This document shows positions 1 to 9,251 of a DNA stretch of 64,000 nucleotides, one piece after another. The notes under the pieces were generated by a model. The model was given only the letters and a program-made list of their open reading frames with translations, was not told the DNA's origin and did not search any database. Within the stretch, counting starts at the first letter, position 1. Every line of letters begins with the position of its first letter. The DNA lies in contig NZ_CP043006.1 in NCBI RefSeq assembly GCF_008086345.1, positions 1,424,032 through 1,488,031 of the forward strand, given 5' to 3'. The DNA is from Chitinophaga sp. XS-30 (GTDB lineage: Bacteria; Bacteroidota; Bacteroidia; Chitinophagales; Chitinophagaceae). The translations under genes and the position numbers were made by a program.

Positions 1-119
1 AGAAAGAGCTGGACCTGGCGGAAAACAATGTTGCCCGGTATTTCTACGAGATGATCACCAAAGTGGTGAACGCCCGCGGCATCTATAAAAAACTGACTTA
101 TAAAGGCACGAAATTCTGA
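1..119 (+). CDS. C-terminal end of an unidentified protein (partial)
   Basis: An open frame runs from the window edge (first full codon at base 3) to a TGA at 117-119 and gives 38 residues ending in GTKF. It stops 3 bases before the next glycosyltransferase gene, so it is probably the previous gene of the same exopolysaccharide operon. The fragment carries no motif I recognise; a glycosyltransferase or polysaccharide-assembly protein is a guess from position only. Confidence 0.6.
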   Translation, partial: KELDLAENNVARYFYEMITKVVNARGIYKKLTYKGTKF

Positions 120-122
120 CAC

Positions 123-1289
123 ATGAAGATCCTTTTTATCGTACCCTCATATAAACCCGCTTATATCTACGGCGGCCCGATCGTATCGGTGGCGCGGCTT
201 GCGGAAAGCCTGGTGCAGATCGGCCATTCGGTGACGGTGTACACCACCACAGCCAACGGCAGAACGGAGCTGGACATGCCGCTGAAAGAACCCGTGATGA
301 TGGATGGCGTGCAGGTGAAATTCTTCAAAAGGATCACCAAAGACCATACGCATGTATCGCCTTCATTATGGAAGGCAACCTGGTCCACCGTAGACGAATA
401 TGATGCCGTGCATATCCATTCCTGGTGGAATTTCCTGATCATGGGAGCTTCGCTCATCTGTACCATGAAAGGCGTGAAGCCTGTACTGAGCCCCCGCGGC
501 ATGCTCTGCGAGTATATTTTCAACAGCAGGAACCAGTTGAAGAAAAAAGTGCTGCATAACGTGATCGGAAAATACCTGTTGTCAAAAACTTATCTGCACG
601 TTACCTCCCAGGTGGAATGGAACGATTGCCTGCGGCTGAATGACAGCTGGCGTGGCGGGCTGATCCACAATATCGTTGACCTGCCCTATCTGCCCGATAA
701 AAAGGAACAAAGTAAGGCAGATGGCATTTTTACGATCAGCTTTCTTTCGCGCATAGACCCGAAGAAAGGACTGGATATTTTGCTGCATGCCCTCTCTGGC
801 GTGAATTTCAACTACCGGCTGCGCATCGCGGGATCGGGAGAAGAAGCTTATGTGCAGCAGATGAAAAAGATCATCAGCAACAATGGTATGGACGATAAAG
901 TGGAGTGGGTTGGATGGAAAGGCAGCCAGGAGAAGTTCGCCTTCTTCGCGGAATCGGACCTTTTTGCGCTCACCTCGCATAATGAGAATTTCGCCGTGGT
1001 GGTGATAGAATCCCTCTCCGTAGGCACCCCTGTACTGGTCAGCGAACATGTGGGCCTGGCGAAGTATGTGCAGGACAAACGGCTGGGCTGGGTCACCGGC
1101 ATCGGCAGCGTGGAAGAGGTCAGGATAAACCTGCAGCAGGCCTACCATTCCCGGGAAGACCGCCGCCGCATCCGCGAACAGGCGGTAGAGATCATCCGGC
1201 AGGATTTTGACGAGGTCAAACTGGCAACCGATTACGTGGACATGTACCGGAACGTTAACGACATCAGGATAAAAAGGAACCAAGCATGA
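123..1289 (+). CDS. GT4-family glycosyltransferase
   Basis: This 388-residue protein has the two-Rossmann-domain (GT-B) layout of family GT4 retaining glycosyltransferases, cytoplasmic enzymes that move a sugar from an NDP donor to a lipid-linked acceptor. The N-terminal half has the usual start with a glycine pair (GG at about 17-18). The C-terminal domain begins near SRIDPKKG (209-216) and carries the E-x7-E donor-binding signature (E288 and E296), followed by GTPVLVSEHVG. It follows the partial upstream frame by 3 bases and overlaps the next gene by 4 bases (ATGA), so it belongs to a tight operon. The exact sugar and linkage cannot be read from sequence. Confidence 0.9.
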   Translation: MKILFIVPSYKPAYIYGGPIVSVARLAESLVQIGHSVTVYTTTANGRTELDMPLKEPVMMDGVQVKFFKRITKDHTHVSPSLWKATWSTVDEYDAVHIHSWWNFLIMGASLICTMKGVKPVLSPRGMLCEYIFNSRNQLKKKVLHNVIGKYLLSKTYLHVTSQVEWNDCLRLNDSWRGGLIHNIVDLPYLPDKKEQSKADGIFTISFLSRIDPKKGLDILLHALSGVNFNYRLRIAGSGEEAYVQQMKKIISNNGMDDKVEWVGWKGSQEKFAFFAESDLFALTSHNENFAVVVIESLSVGTPVLVSEHVGLAKYVQDKRLGWVTGIGSVEEVRINLQQAYHSREDRRRIREQAVEIIRQDFDEVKLATDYVDMYRNVNDIRIKRNQA

Positions 1290-2194
1290 AAATAGCCGTC
1301 GTCATCCTCACTTACAATGAATCAATGCATATCCGCCGCTGTCTGGAGAGCGTGCGGCAGATCACGGATGAGTTGTATGTGATCGATGCCTATTCAACAG
1401 ACGATACGCTGGAAATAGCAGAATCATACGGCGCAAAGATCTTTCAGCGCAAATGGGTGAACCACGCCAACCAGTTCCAGTGGGCGCTGGACAACTGCGG
1501 CATCAGCACTCCCTGGGTCATGCGCATGGATGCGGACGAGTACCTGGAGCCGGCATTGGTAAAGGAGATCAAGGAGAGAATGGATAGCATTCCGGCATCG
1601 GTGACCGGCATCTACATCCGCAGAAAAGTGTTGTTCAAAGGAAAATGGATCCGTTACGGCGGCTTTTATCCCCACACCCTGCTGCGCATCTGGCGGAATG
1701 CCAAAGGCAGTATAGAACAGCGCTGGATGGATGAGCATATTGTGGTATCCGAAGGCGAAACGATCATGTTCCGCGAGCACATCGTTGACTATAACCTGAA
1801 TTCCATCCACTGGTGGGTGAACAAACATAACAACTACGCCATCCGGGAAATGATAGACCTGCTGAACATCAAATACGGTTTCATGGAAGGCGATCAGCGG
1901 TTATTGCATAGCGGCGGCAGTTCACAGGCCCGCCGTAAACGTTTTCTGAAAGAAAAGGTATATGCCGGCATCCCGCCGGGAGCGAGGGCTTTCCTGTATT
2001 TCTGCTTCCGGTATTTTGTGCGGTTCGGCTTCATGGATGGTTACCGCGGGTTCATTTTTCATTTCATGCAGGGATACTGGTACCGTTTGCTGGTCGATGT
2101 GAACGTAAAGGAATTTGAACAGAAGATGGAAGGGGATGCCAGCAAGGAACGGCTCAAAGAAATATTGCGAACCGATTATAACATTGCGATTTGA
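1286..2194 (+). CDS. GT2-family glycosyltransferase
   Basis: The 302-residue product is a GT-A fold inverting glycosyltransferase of family GT2. The N-terminus shows the family start (VVILTYNE, residues 5-12), a D34 within VIDAYSTDD for nucleotide binding, and the metal-binding DAD motif at 82-84 (MDADEY). It resembles the WaaE/KdtX branch that adds sugars to lipopolysaccharide core or exopolysaccharide repeat units. The start overlaps the end of the previous gene by 4 bases and the end overlaps the next start by 4 bases, so translational coupling is likely. The substrate is not determinable here. Confidence 0.9.
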   Translation: MKIAVVILTYNESMHIRRCLESVRQITDELYVIDAYSTDDTLEIAESYGAKIFQRKWVNHANQFQWALDNCGISTPWVMRMDADEYLEPALVKEIKERMDSIPASVTGIYIRRKVLFKGKWIRYGGFYPHTLLRIWRNAKGSIEQRWMDEHIVVSEGETIMFREHIVDYNLNSIHWWVNKHNNYAIREMIDLLNIKYGFMEGDQRLLHSGGSSQARRKRFLKEKVYAGIPPGARAFLYFCFRYFVRFGFMDGYRGFIFHFMQGYWYRLLVDVNVKEFEQKMEGDASKERLKEILRTDYNIAI

Positions 2195-2796
2195 TACAGG
2201 AGATCACAACCATCCGTCAGGATACGGCGGCGGAGAAAACGCGGAGGGCAACAACGGACCTCTCCCGGTTCAGTGCCGGGGACTATGTTGCCGGACCGAA
2301 ATGGAAAGTGCTGATATGGTATTTTATCAATTACTACATCATGAACAGCGCCTTCCCCTGGCCTTATGGCCTGAAAAGCCGGTTGCTGCGCCTTTTCGGG
2401 GCAAAGGTCGGCCGGGGGCTGGTGATAAAGGCAAAAGTGCGGATCAAGAATCCCTGGCGCCTCAGCATCGGGGACCATTGCTGGATAGGCGAAGAAGTAT
2501 GGATCGATAACCTGGAGGATGTCACCATCGGCGATCATGTGTGCATATCCCAGGGTGCGCTGCTGCTCACGGGCAATCATGATTATACGCTGCCGGATTT
2601 TCCTTACCGACTGGGGAAGATCACACTGGAAGATGGCGTATGGATCGGCGCCAGGTCCGTGGTTTGCCCGGGTGTAACCTGCGGCTCGCATGCCATCCTT
2701 ACCGTCAATTCAACTGCAACAAAGCACCTTGAAGCCTGGCGGATCTATGGAGGAAACCCTGCCGCATTCGTCAGGGAAAGGGTCATGAAAATATAA
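2191..2796 (+). CDS. WcaF-like colanic acid acetyltransferase
   Basis: This 201-residue protein is a left-handed beta-helix acyltransferase. Hexapeptide-repeat sequence runs from about residue 71 to 165, and a GNHDY motif near 118-122 places the histidine expected of the CoA-dependent acetyltransferases (WcaF/NodL type). The WPYG and AKVGRG segments before the repeats are typical of WcaF. It probably O-acetylates a sugar of the polysaccharide repeat unit. The proposed start is a TTG overlapping the upstream TGA (TTGA), because no ATG gives a better fit; a shorter start is possible. It is followed after 3 bases by a WcaI-like gene, matching a colanic-acid-type cluster. Confidence 0.85.
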   Translation: MIQEITTIRQDTAAEKTRRATTDLSRFSAGDYVAGPKWKVLIWYFINYYIMNSAFPWPYGLKSRLLRLFGAKVGRGLVIKAKVRIKNPWRLSIGDHCWIGEEVWIDNLEDVTIGDHVCISQGALLLTGNHDYTLPDFPYRLGKITLEDGVWIGARSVVCPGVTCGSHAILTVNSTATKHLEAWRIYGGNPAAFVRERVMKI

Positions 2797-2799
2797 ATT

Positions 2800-4026
2800 A
2801 TGGGTAAAAGACTATTGCTGATAGGCGGGAATTATGCGCCGGAACCCACTGGCATCGGGAAGTTCAACGGAGAGATGATGAACTGGCTGGCAAATAACGG
2901 GTACGAATGCACGGTGATCACCAGTTATCCGTATTACCCGCAATGGGAAGTGCAGAAGCCGTACGACAGGCTCCGTTCCTGGTACGGGAAGGAAGAAATG
3001 AGCGGCGGCAGGCTGAAGGTGTACCGCTGTCCGCAGTACGTGCCGGCCAAACCTTCGGGGAAAAAGCGGATCATGCTGGATTTTACCTTTGCGGTTTCCG
3101 CATTTTTCAAGTTGCTGCAATTGCTGCCCGGCAAAAAATATGACCTGGTGATCAGTGTAGTGCCGGCATTTCACCTGGGATTGCTGGCGATCATGTACAA
3201 AAAGCTGCGCAAGTCGAAAGTGCTTTATCACATACAGGACCTTCAGATAGAAGCAGCGCGGGACCTGCAGATGATCCGTTCGGGGAGGGTCATCAATATG
3301 ATGCTCAGGCTGGAAAGGTTCATCCTGCGGAAGGCGGATTTCGTCAGCAGCATCTCCGGAGGCATGATGCGCAGGATAGCGGAGAAGGTGGACAAGGAGA
3401 TCAGTTTTTTCCCGAACTGGGTGGATGTGGAGCAGTTCCATCCACTGGAAAACCGGGATCAGCTGAAAATTAGCTATGGTTTTTCTCCCGAAGATAAAGT
3501 AGTGCTGTATTCCGGTGCCATCGGGGAAAAACAGGGATTGGAGGCCATTCTGCATGCTGCCGCGGCGTTGCGGGAGGTGAAATTCGTGATCTGCGGATCA
3601 GGGCCGTATAAAGAAAAACTGGTGGCGCTGGGCAAAACGCTGGGACTGGAAAATGTGTTTTTCCTGCCCTTGCAGCCGCTGGAAGAATTTAACCGTTTTC
3701 TGAACATGGCGGACGTACACCTGGTCATACAAAAAGCCAGCGCCAGCGACCTGGTGATGCCCTCCAAGCTCACAACAGTGCTGGCAGTAGGGGGCCTGGC
3801 CCTTATAACGGCCAACCCCGGCTCCAGCCTGTACGAACTCGTCAAAGAACAGCAGATGGGCATACTGGTGCGTGCGGAAGACCAGCAGGCGCTGACGGAC
3901 GGCATCCGTCTGGCTGCACAAGGCCATCATGCGGAATTGAGAAACAACGCGCGCGATTATGCCGCTGAACATTTGTCCATATCCAGGGTCATGGCCCGAT
4001 TTGAAGAAACCATCGTCAACCGGTAA
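2800..4026 (+). CDS. WcaI-like GT4 glycosyltransferase
   Basis: The 408-residue product starts with the characteristic WcaI pattern: LLIGGNYAPEPTGIGKF at about 6-22 and a SYPYYPQW segment near 42-49. Further on it has a DLQIEAARDLQM stretch and the C-terminal donor-binding domain. WcaI is annotated in colanic acid systems as a fucosyl- or glucuronosyl-type transferase acting on the undecaprenyl-linked intermediate; which sugar is used here is unknown. The gene lies 3 bases after the acetyltransferase and 3 bases before the initiating phosphotransferase. Confidence 0.88.
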   Translation: MGKRLLLIGGNYAPEPTGIGKFNGEMMNWLANNGYECTVITSYPYYPQWEVQKPYDRLRSWYGKEEMSGGRLKVYRCPQYVPAKPSGKKRIMLDFTFAVSAFFKLLQLLPGKKYDLVISVVPAFHLGLLAIMYKKLRKSKVLYHIQDLQIEAARDLQMIRSGRVINMMLRLERFILRKADFVSSISGGMMRRIAEKVDKEISFFPNWVDVEQFHPLENRDQLKISYGFSPEDKVVLYSGAIGEKQGLEAILHAAAALREVKFVICGSGPYKEKLVALGKTLGLENVFFLPLQPLEEFNRFLNMADVHLVIQKASASDLVMPSKLTTVLAVGGLALITANPGSSLYELVKEQQMGILVRAEDQQALTDGIRLAAQGHHAELRNNARDYAAEHLSISRVMARFEETIVNR

Positions 4027-4029
4027 AGT

Positions 4030-5415
4030 ATGTTGTACAGATATCTGAAAATATTTCTGGTTCAGATCATAGTGCTTGATTTCATTTGCCTTAACGGCCT
4101 TTTCTTTCTCGCCGGCTTCGGTCTGCGGCAGTATGATCTGGAATTGCACCAGGGCGCCGATGCCCTGCTGCTGGTGTCCAATATTGCCTGGGCCATTTCC
4201 CTGTACACCTCCGGATTGTATTCCGTCAGCCAGCGGCTGTCATATGAAAAAATGGCGCGGAAAACGGCGCACAGTGTGGTGATGTACCTGCTCATCCTCC
4301 TGCTGTTCCTCTTCCTTTATCAATATCTCTACTCCCGCTTTTTTGTGATGATGTATTGCTCGCTGTTCATGGTGGCAGTGATCATCAACCGCCTGTTGTT
4401 CTACTGGATCTCGGATTCCGTACGCCGGAGCAAGGGCGTGGAACGGAAGATGGTGATACTGGGATATAATGAAATGTCCAAGCAGCTGGCGGACAACCTG
4501 CTTACGGAAAAGAGCAATCTTAAAATGGAAGGCTATTTTGAAGAGTACAACAAAGTGCAGGAGTTGTCGTATTACCCGGTAATCGGCAACCTGAGAGATT
4601 GTGTGCCGTATGCGAAGACCAATGGCATACGGGAGATCTATTCCACACTGTCACCCGAACAATTTCCTTATCTGTACACACTGGCGTATGAGGCGGAGCA
4701 GCATTTTATCCATTTCCGTTTTGTGCCGGATTTCAAAATGTTCGTGAACCGGCAGATACATGTGGACTACTTCAACAACATTCCCATTATTTCCCTGCGC
4801 GCCGAGCCGCTTGATGATATTGCCAACCGCATCCGCAAACGCCTTTTTGATATTGTGTTCAGCTCCCTGGTGATCGTTTTCCTGCTGAGCTGGCTGATCC
4901 CTCTGCTGGCGCTGCTGATCCGGCTGGAATCCAGCGGGCCCGTGTTTTTCATCCAGCACAGAACGGGAAGGAACAACCGGTCTTTCCGCTGCCTGAAGAT
5001 GCGCAGTATGTATGTGAACAAGGATGCCAATTCCAAACAGGCTACACGGAACGACAAGCGGTTTACGAAGATCGGCCGCATCCTGCGGAAAACCAATCTT
5101 GATGAAATGCCGCAGTTCTTCAACGTATGGCTCGGCGATATGTCCATCGTAGGCCCACGCCCGCACATGCTGAAACATACCGAAGAATACTCCGCCATCA
5201 TCCAGCAGTACATGGTGCGTCATTTCCTGAAGCCCGGTATCACAGGATGGGCGCAGGTAAACGGTTACCGCGGCGAGATCACCGACAATCAGCATCTGCG
5301 CAGAAGGGTAGAGCACGATATCTGGTATATGGAAAACTGGTCTGTTTACCTGGATCTTCGCATCATTTTCCTGACGGTCGTCAACACCGTGCGCGGAGAA
5401 AAAAATGCATTCTGA
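4030..5415 (+). CDS. Undecaprenyl-phosphate glucose phosphotransferase (WcaJ type)
   Basis: This 461-residue membrane protein is a polyisoprenyl-phosphate hexose-1-phosphate transferase, the enzyme that loads the first sugar of an exopolysaccharide repeat onto undecaprenyl phosphate. Four hydrophobic helices lie in the first 120 residues. A CoA-binding-like Rossmann domain follows (VILGYNEMSKQ from 142). The C-terminal bacterial sugar transferase domain starts with RLFDIVFS (271-278), then a membrane re-entrant helix, FTKIGRILRKTNLDEMPQ, SIVGPRPHM and KPGITGWAQVNGYRGE, all signature segments of the family. It is the last gene of the operon; downstream is a spacer with a new promoter. Confidence 0.93.
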   Translation: MLYRYLKIFLVQIIVLDFICLNGLFFLAGFGLRQYDLELHQGADALLLVSNIAWAISLYTSGLYSVSQRLSYEKMARKTAHSVVMYLLILLLFLFLYQYLYSRFFVMMYCSLFMVAVIINRLLFYWISDSVRRSKGVERKMVILGYNEMSKQLADNLLTEKSNLKMEGYFEEYNKVQELSYYPVIGNLRDCVPYAKTNGIREIYSTLSPEQFPYLYTLAYEAEQHFIHFRFVPDFKMFVNRQIHVDYFNNIPIISLRAEPLDDIANRIRKRLFDIVFSSLVIVFLLSWLIPLLALLIRLESSGPVFFIQHRTGRNNRSFRCLKMRSMYVNKDANSKQATRNDKRFTKIGRILRKTNLDEMPQFFNVWLGDMSIVGPRPHMLKHTEEYSAIIQQYMVRHFLKPGITGWAQVNGYRGEITDNQHLRRRVEHDIWYMENWSVYLDLRIIFLTVVNTVRGEKNAF

Positions 5416-5484
5416 CAGCAACCTGTTATTCAACATTTTAGGGGCCGGGACTGTTATAGCCTTTAACGGCGCGTGTTTGATATA

Positions 5485-5514
5485 TTGTTTATAGAAATTT
5501 ATAATATATATTTG
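5485..5514 (+). promoter_or_regulatory. Bacteroidota-type promoter before the kinase-like gene
   Basis: TTG at 5485-5487, a 19-base spacer and TATATTTG at 5507-5514 match the Bacteroidota primary-sigma consensus (TTG-N19-TAnnTTTG) exactly. It lies about 100 bases upstream of the ATG at 5617 and downstream of the exopolysaccharide operon, so the kinase-like gene can be transcribed independently. Confidence 0.7.
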
Positions 5515-5616
5515 GCGTCAGAAAAAATAGTATTTTGTAAGAACACGTTATGGCGACCAATGCCAGGCAGCCTGAGTTCAAATTTTGAAACTGAATACAA
5601 AAACAAGGGGTCTATA

Positions 5617-6321
5617 ATGAAATCTTCCACAGGAACACGCAATCTTCCTGAGAATAAGTGGCTGATCGATGATGTTTTTCATGAGTTACGGTCTATTCTC
5701 TCCGGCATACTCTCCAGTGTAGAGTTGATAGAACTGTACGCAGCCAGGCCGGGTTCGGAGGAGAAGATCAACCGGCAGGCCGGGTCTGTGAAATTGCAGG
5801 TAACGGAGCTGGAATTTCAGTTGCAGAATGTAAAGATCATTCAGCATATCCTGAACAATACGCTCAGGCCTCATCTTGCGCCGGTTAATATATTGCATAC
5901 GCTGGAAGCTTTTGTGCAGGATGAACGTTACGGCTTTCTGTTCAGCCAGGGAGTATCGTTTCAGGTGAATACGGAAAACGAGATGGCGGAAGTGGATGAG
6001 TTGTTGCTGAAGCAGATGGTCCTGAATATGGCTTACCGGATGATGAAGAACGCCATGATAAATGACCAGCCTTCCATGAGCTTTATTTTCGATGCGGACC
6101 AGTTGACCATCAGCGCCAGATATACCGCTAACGGCACTGTTTCGTCCACGCTCAGGGCTTTTACAGGGGAAGACCGGCTGTATGCCGGTGCTTTTATGGA
6201 TCAGCGGATATGCCAGTTGATCGCGATGATCGCGGAGATGCATGGCGGAAGCTTCGGCATTGAAGTAGAGCAGGAGCGGAATGTGGAAATGCTGGTAAAG
6301 ATGCCTTTGTCGATAACATGA
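5617..6321 (+). CDS. Degenerate histidine-kinase-like protein
   Basis: The 234-residue protein has the outline of the cytoplasmic core of a sensor kinase. An H-box-like segment DVFHELRSIL (His at 22) is followed by a long helical stretch, and near the C-terminus there is an AEMHGGSFGIE segment like the end of an HATPase domain. The N-box is weak (LNMAYRMMKNAM) and the G1 motif DxGxG is not visible, so ATP binding and kinase activity are doubtful. I see no membrane helix, no sensor domain and no response regulator next door. The start at 5617 was chosen because it follows AAGGGG and the promoter at 5485-5514; the frame is open upstream to 5473 but that part is not protein-like. It may be a phosphotransfer-like or pseudokinase regulator. 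Confidence 0.7.
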   Translation: MKSSTGTRNLPENKWLIDDVFHELRSILSGILSSVELIELYAARPGSEEKINRQAGSVKLQVTELEFQLQNVKIIQHILNNTLRPHLAPVNILHTLEAFVQDERYGFLFSQGVSFQVNTENEMAEVDELLLKQMVLNMAYRMMKNAMINDQPSMSFIFDADQLTISARYTANGTVSSTLRAFTGEDRLYAGAFMDQRICQLIAMIAEMHGGSFGIEVEQERNVEMLVKMPLSIT

Positions 6322-6347
6322 CCGGTTTCGGCGATATATTGATGATG

Positions 6348-6385
6348 AAATCTCCTAATTTTGGATAAATTAGGAGATTTTTTGT
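6348..6385 (+). terminator. Rho-independent terminator
   Basis: AAATCTCCTAATTT pairs with AAATTAGGAGATTT around a short loop and is followed by a run of T, directly after the kinase-like gene. Confidence 0.85.
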
Positions 6386-6547
6386 TTTTTGGGGGGTATC
6401 GGAACAAACTGAGCAGGTAATTATGGACTGGTGGCCGGAGGATGTTTGCAGAAAGAGGAGCGTGAAAGAGCCGGTTCCTGCCTGTCCGGGAATTGCTGAA
6501 AAGTGGCAGGGTGATCTTTCCATATCATGACCGGTTAAACACTTCAT

Positions 6548-8035
6548 ATGAACATTGCGGATCTGTCAGCTTGGGCAAAGGTAAACAGGCTTGTTGTTGC
6601 AGCACTACTCATCATCTTTTCACTAAGGATCATCTTTACCGGCGTAATGGGCCTGATGCCGCAGGACGCTTATTATTATTTCTATTCGGAGCACCCGGCG
6701 CTTTCCTATTATGATCATCCTCCGGCCATTGCCTGGCTGCTGAAAGCATTCACGACAGTACTGGGAAAGGAGGTGTTCGTTATCAAGCTGGCGGATACGG
6801 TCACTACCTTGCTGACCTTGTTCTGCTTTTACCGCCTTGCGCGGCTTTTTACGAGCCGTCATGTCGCCGGAAAGGCGCTGCTGCTATTGTTTCCCACGCT
6901 GATGATCACCATCCTGTCGCTGGTTTCCACTCCGGATGTTCCCTTAATGCTCTGCTGGACGCTGACGCTGCTTTGTCTTTACCATGCTGTTTTCCGGGGA
7001 AAGAAGATGTGGTGGATATGGGCAGGCGTCATGATGGGCCTGGCATTCGATAGCAAATACACCGCGGTATTCCTGCCATTCGGGTTGTTGCTGTTCCTTG
7101 TTTTTTCGGCGCAATACCGCCGCTTGCTCTGGTCTCCCTGGCCCTGGCTGTGCTTTCTTTTCATGGCGTTGCTCAGCAGTCCTGTTATTATCTGGAACCT
7201 GCAGAACGACCTGGCATCTTTCCGTTTCCAGTCTTCGGGACGTACGGGAGGTATAGCATTCCGCCCGCTGGACATCCTGGGCGTCATCGGTCATCAGGCA
7301 GCCATCCTGCTGCCGGTGCTGTTCTTCGGGCTGATGGTCATATTGTATAAAACGGTACGTAAATACGGGCTAAGGATCGCAGCTGTCCCTCCAAAGAAAT
7401 TGTTTCTCCTTTGCTTTTTCATCCCGGCGTTCGCGGGCTTCTTCCTGATATCCGGTATTTATTGGGTGAAGCTGAACTGGATGATGCCGGCATATATCAG
7501 CGGTATCATCTGGGCAAGCGCGTACTTCTCCCATAAATACATCCGCTGGCAGCAGGTGGCCGCGGTGATCGTACATCTTGCCATGGCTGTGGAACTGCTT
7601 TTTTATCCCGTTCCGGTAAACTCTGATGATGTATGGATGGGATGGGGGCAGATGGCGGGAGCCGTTCGCGAGGTCAGGGAACAGTACCCGGAAGACTTTG
7701 TTTTTTCAGCGGATAGCTATAAGACCAGCGCCGTGTTGAATTTTTATTTCGATGAGATGGTGTATGGCGAGAACATCATCGGGGAGCCGGCTTTGCAGTT
7801 TGATTATGTGAATACCGATCTGAATGCGTTAAAAGGCAGGAACGCTTTATTCGTCAATTCTGTAAAGGAGCTGGGGGATGAGGTGGATGAAAAAGCCTTT
7901 GTGTTACGATTGAAAGCATATTTCACTTCGGTGGAAGCATTGCCGCCGGTTATCAGTAAACGCGGCGGAAAAGTGGTGCGGAAATTCCTGGTGTACCGGT
8001 GTTTTGATTACCATCCGGAAGGGGTGGGGAAGTGA
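6548..8035 (+). CDS. GT39/ArnT-like membrane glycosyltransferase
   Basis: This 495-residue polytopic protein resembles the dolichyl-phosphate-mannose mannosyltransferase/ArnT superfamily (GT-C fold), which uses lipid-phosphate sugars on the outer side of the inner membrane. After a first membrane helix it has the expected acidic loop (QDAYYYFYSEHPALSYYDHPP, with the DHPP typical of this branch), followed by about ten hydrophobic helices and a soluble C-terminal domain of about 120 residues. It may glycosylate lipid A, polysaccharide or protein; the acceptor is unknown. It stands alone between a terminator and a convergent operon. Confidence 0.82.
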   Translation: MNIADLSAWAKVNRLVVAALLIIFSLRIIFTGVMGLMPQDAYYYFYSEHPALSYYDHPPAIAWLLKAFTTVLGKEVFVIKLADTVTTLLTLFCFYRLARLFTSRHVAGKALLLLFPTLMITILSLVSTPDVPLMLCWTLTLLCLYHAVFRGKKMWWIWAGVMMGLAFDSKYTAVFLPFGLLLFLVFSAQYRRLLWSPWPWLCFLFMALLSSPVIIWNLQNDLASFRFQSSGRTGGIAFRPLDILGVIGHQAAILLPVLFFGLMVILYKTVRKYGLRIAAVPPKKLFLLCFFIPAFAGFFLISGIYWVKLNWMMPAYISGIIWASAYFSHKYIRWQQVAAVIVHLAMAVELLFYPVPVNSDDVWMGWGQMAGAVREVREQYPEDFVFSADSYKTSAVLNFYFDEMVYGENIIGEPALQFDYVNTDLNALKGRNALFVNSVKELGDEVDEKAFVLRLKAYFTSVEALPPVISKRGGKVVRKFLVYRCFDYHPEGVGK

Positions 8036-8054
8036 TCTGCTGCCCCTCGGAAAC

Positions 8055-8091
8055 AAAAAAAAGAGCCGGCGCTAATGCACCAGCTCCTTTT
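8055..8091. terminator. Bidirectional terminator between convergent genes
   Basis: An imperfect hairpin (GAGC-C-GG-C-GC / GC-A-CC-A-GCTC, 8063-8086) is flanked by an A run on the left and T-rich sequence on the right. It sits between the stop of the GT39-like gene and the stop of the convergent lipoprotein gene. Confidence 0.65.
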
Positions 8092-8108
8092 ACAATTAAT
8101 TGCGATCA

Positions 8109-9233
8109 TCACTGCTCCACTCCATACACCGCAAACTCCGCCAGGTGCGAATGCACCGTCACCCCTTTCGTCATATACACCCTGATGTGCCGCATTACCG
8201 GTGCGCCGATGATGTTGAATGATTGCGGACCAGTCTGATCAGGCAGCGTAAATGTTCCGCAGGTACGCCATTCCACACCGTCATCACTTCCCTGTATGGA
8301 GAATTCTGTAAAATCTTCCCGGTAATAATCCGGGCGGGAGATCAGTTCTACCCGCGTCACCTGTACGGGACCTTGCATATCGAATGCCAGCCAGTAAGGA
8401 TAGCCAGTGATGGCCGAAGTATGGCGGGAATGCCAGTAGGTATCCGTTCTTCCGTCCAGCACAAATTCCGCCGGGCCGCCATTGGGCAATTGTCCCGTTG
8501 CTTCAAAAGTACTGGCCGTTGCCGTCCATGCAGTCCGGTCAATCTTCGATGCCGGTGTTTGTTCTGTGTAATCCGTATAGAAGGTATCGATGGCGAGGGA
8601 ATCCGGCAGGAATAGGGTCCTGTAAGCATAGGATGTATTGGGCTGGTAGTCCATGATCCAGCTGGAATCCGATCTGGCGTCGAATTGCATGGTGGCCAAT
8701 TCGCCATCCGTATTCGTGTACCGCACTTCGGTGGCAATGGCGCCGCCGGTGGTGTCCGCTGCACCCCATTCGATCAGCATAGAGCCGTCTGTTCCCAGTG
8801 TGCTGGCGTTGAGCGCTCTGGTGAGGAGGCCGGACTGGTAGCGGCTGCCGAAAACTGTTCCGGAGACTTCTACCGGGATGGAAACGTTGCCCTCTTCATC
8901 ATAAGTACGGATATTGAATGTGTAGTCGTTTTCCGCCAGGCTGGTAAAAGTGTACCGGACGGTATCTTCTTTTTCACCGATGTTCAGCTCAATGGAATCG
9001 GTATAGTTATTCCAGTAAATACGGGCTTTGACCACCTGCGGGTCGGGGCCGCGGAGCCAGGAGATCATGGCGCGGTTGTTACCGGGGTGAACTCTCGGGG
9101 AAAGGGCCTTGCCGGGGTAGATGATGCCGCCCGGCGCCAGGAACTCCTTGTAGTTATCGTCCATTTTTCTGCAGGCCGCCAGCAGGCAGATGGCGGTGCA
9201 GATCATTGTCAGGTAATATAGTGGTCTTTTCAT
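8109..9233 (-). CDS. DUF4998-type lipoprotein with discoidin-like C-terminus
   Basis: The 374-residue protein begins with a lipoprotein signal (LLAAC, Cys about 21), so it is probably anchored at the outer membrane. The N-terminal part (about 25-230) is a fibronectin-like region of the DUF4998 kind seen in SusCD operons. The C-terminal part (about 235-374) resembles an F5/8 type C (discoidin, CBM32-like) module: LDGRTDTYWHSR, WLAFDMQGPVQVTRVEL and IRVYMTKG. It is the last gene of the operon, 18 bases after the DUF5000-type gene. The likely role is a surface glycan-binding accessory of the SusCD transporter. Confidence 0.85.
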   Translation of the reverse strand: MKRPLYYLTMICTAICLLAACRKMDDNYKEFLAPGGIIYPGKALSPRVHPGNNRAMISWLRGPDPQVVKARIYWNNYTDSIELNIGEKEDTVRYTFTSLAENDYTFNIRTYDEEGNVSIPVEVSGTVFGSRYQSGLLTRALNASTLGTDGSMLIEWGAADTTGGAIATEVRYTNTDGELATMQFDARSDSSWIMDYQPNTSYAYRTLFLPDSLAIDTFYTDYTEQTPASKIDRTAWTATASTFEATGQLPNGGPAEFVLDGRTDTYWHSRHTSAITGYPYWLAFDMQGPVQVTRVELISRPDYYREDFTEFSIQGSDDGVEWRTCGTFTLPDQTGPQSFNIIGAPVMRHIRVYMTKGVTVHSHLAEFAVYGVEQ

Positions 9234-9251
9234 GTTAGTCGTTTTGTGTCA

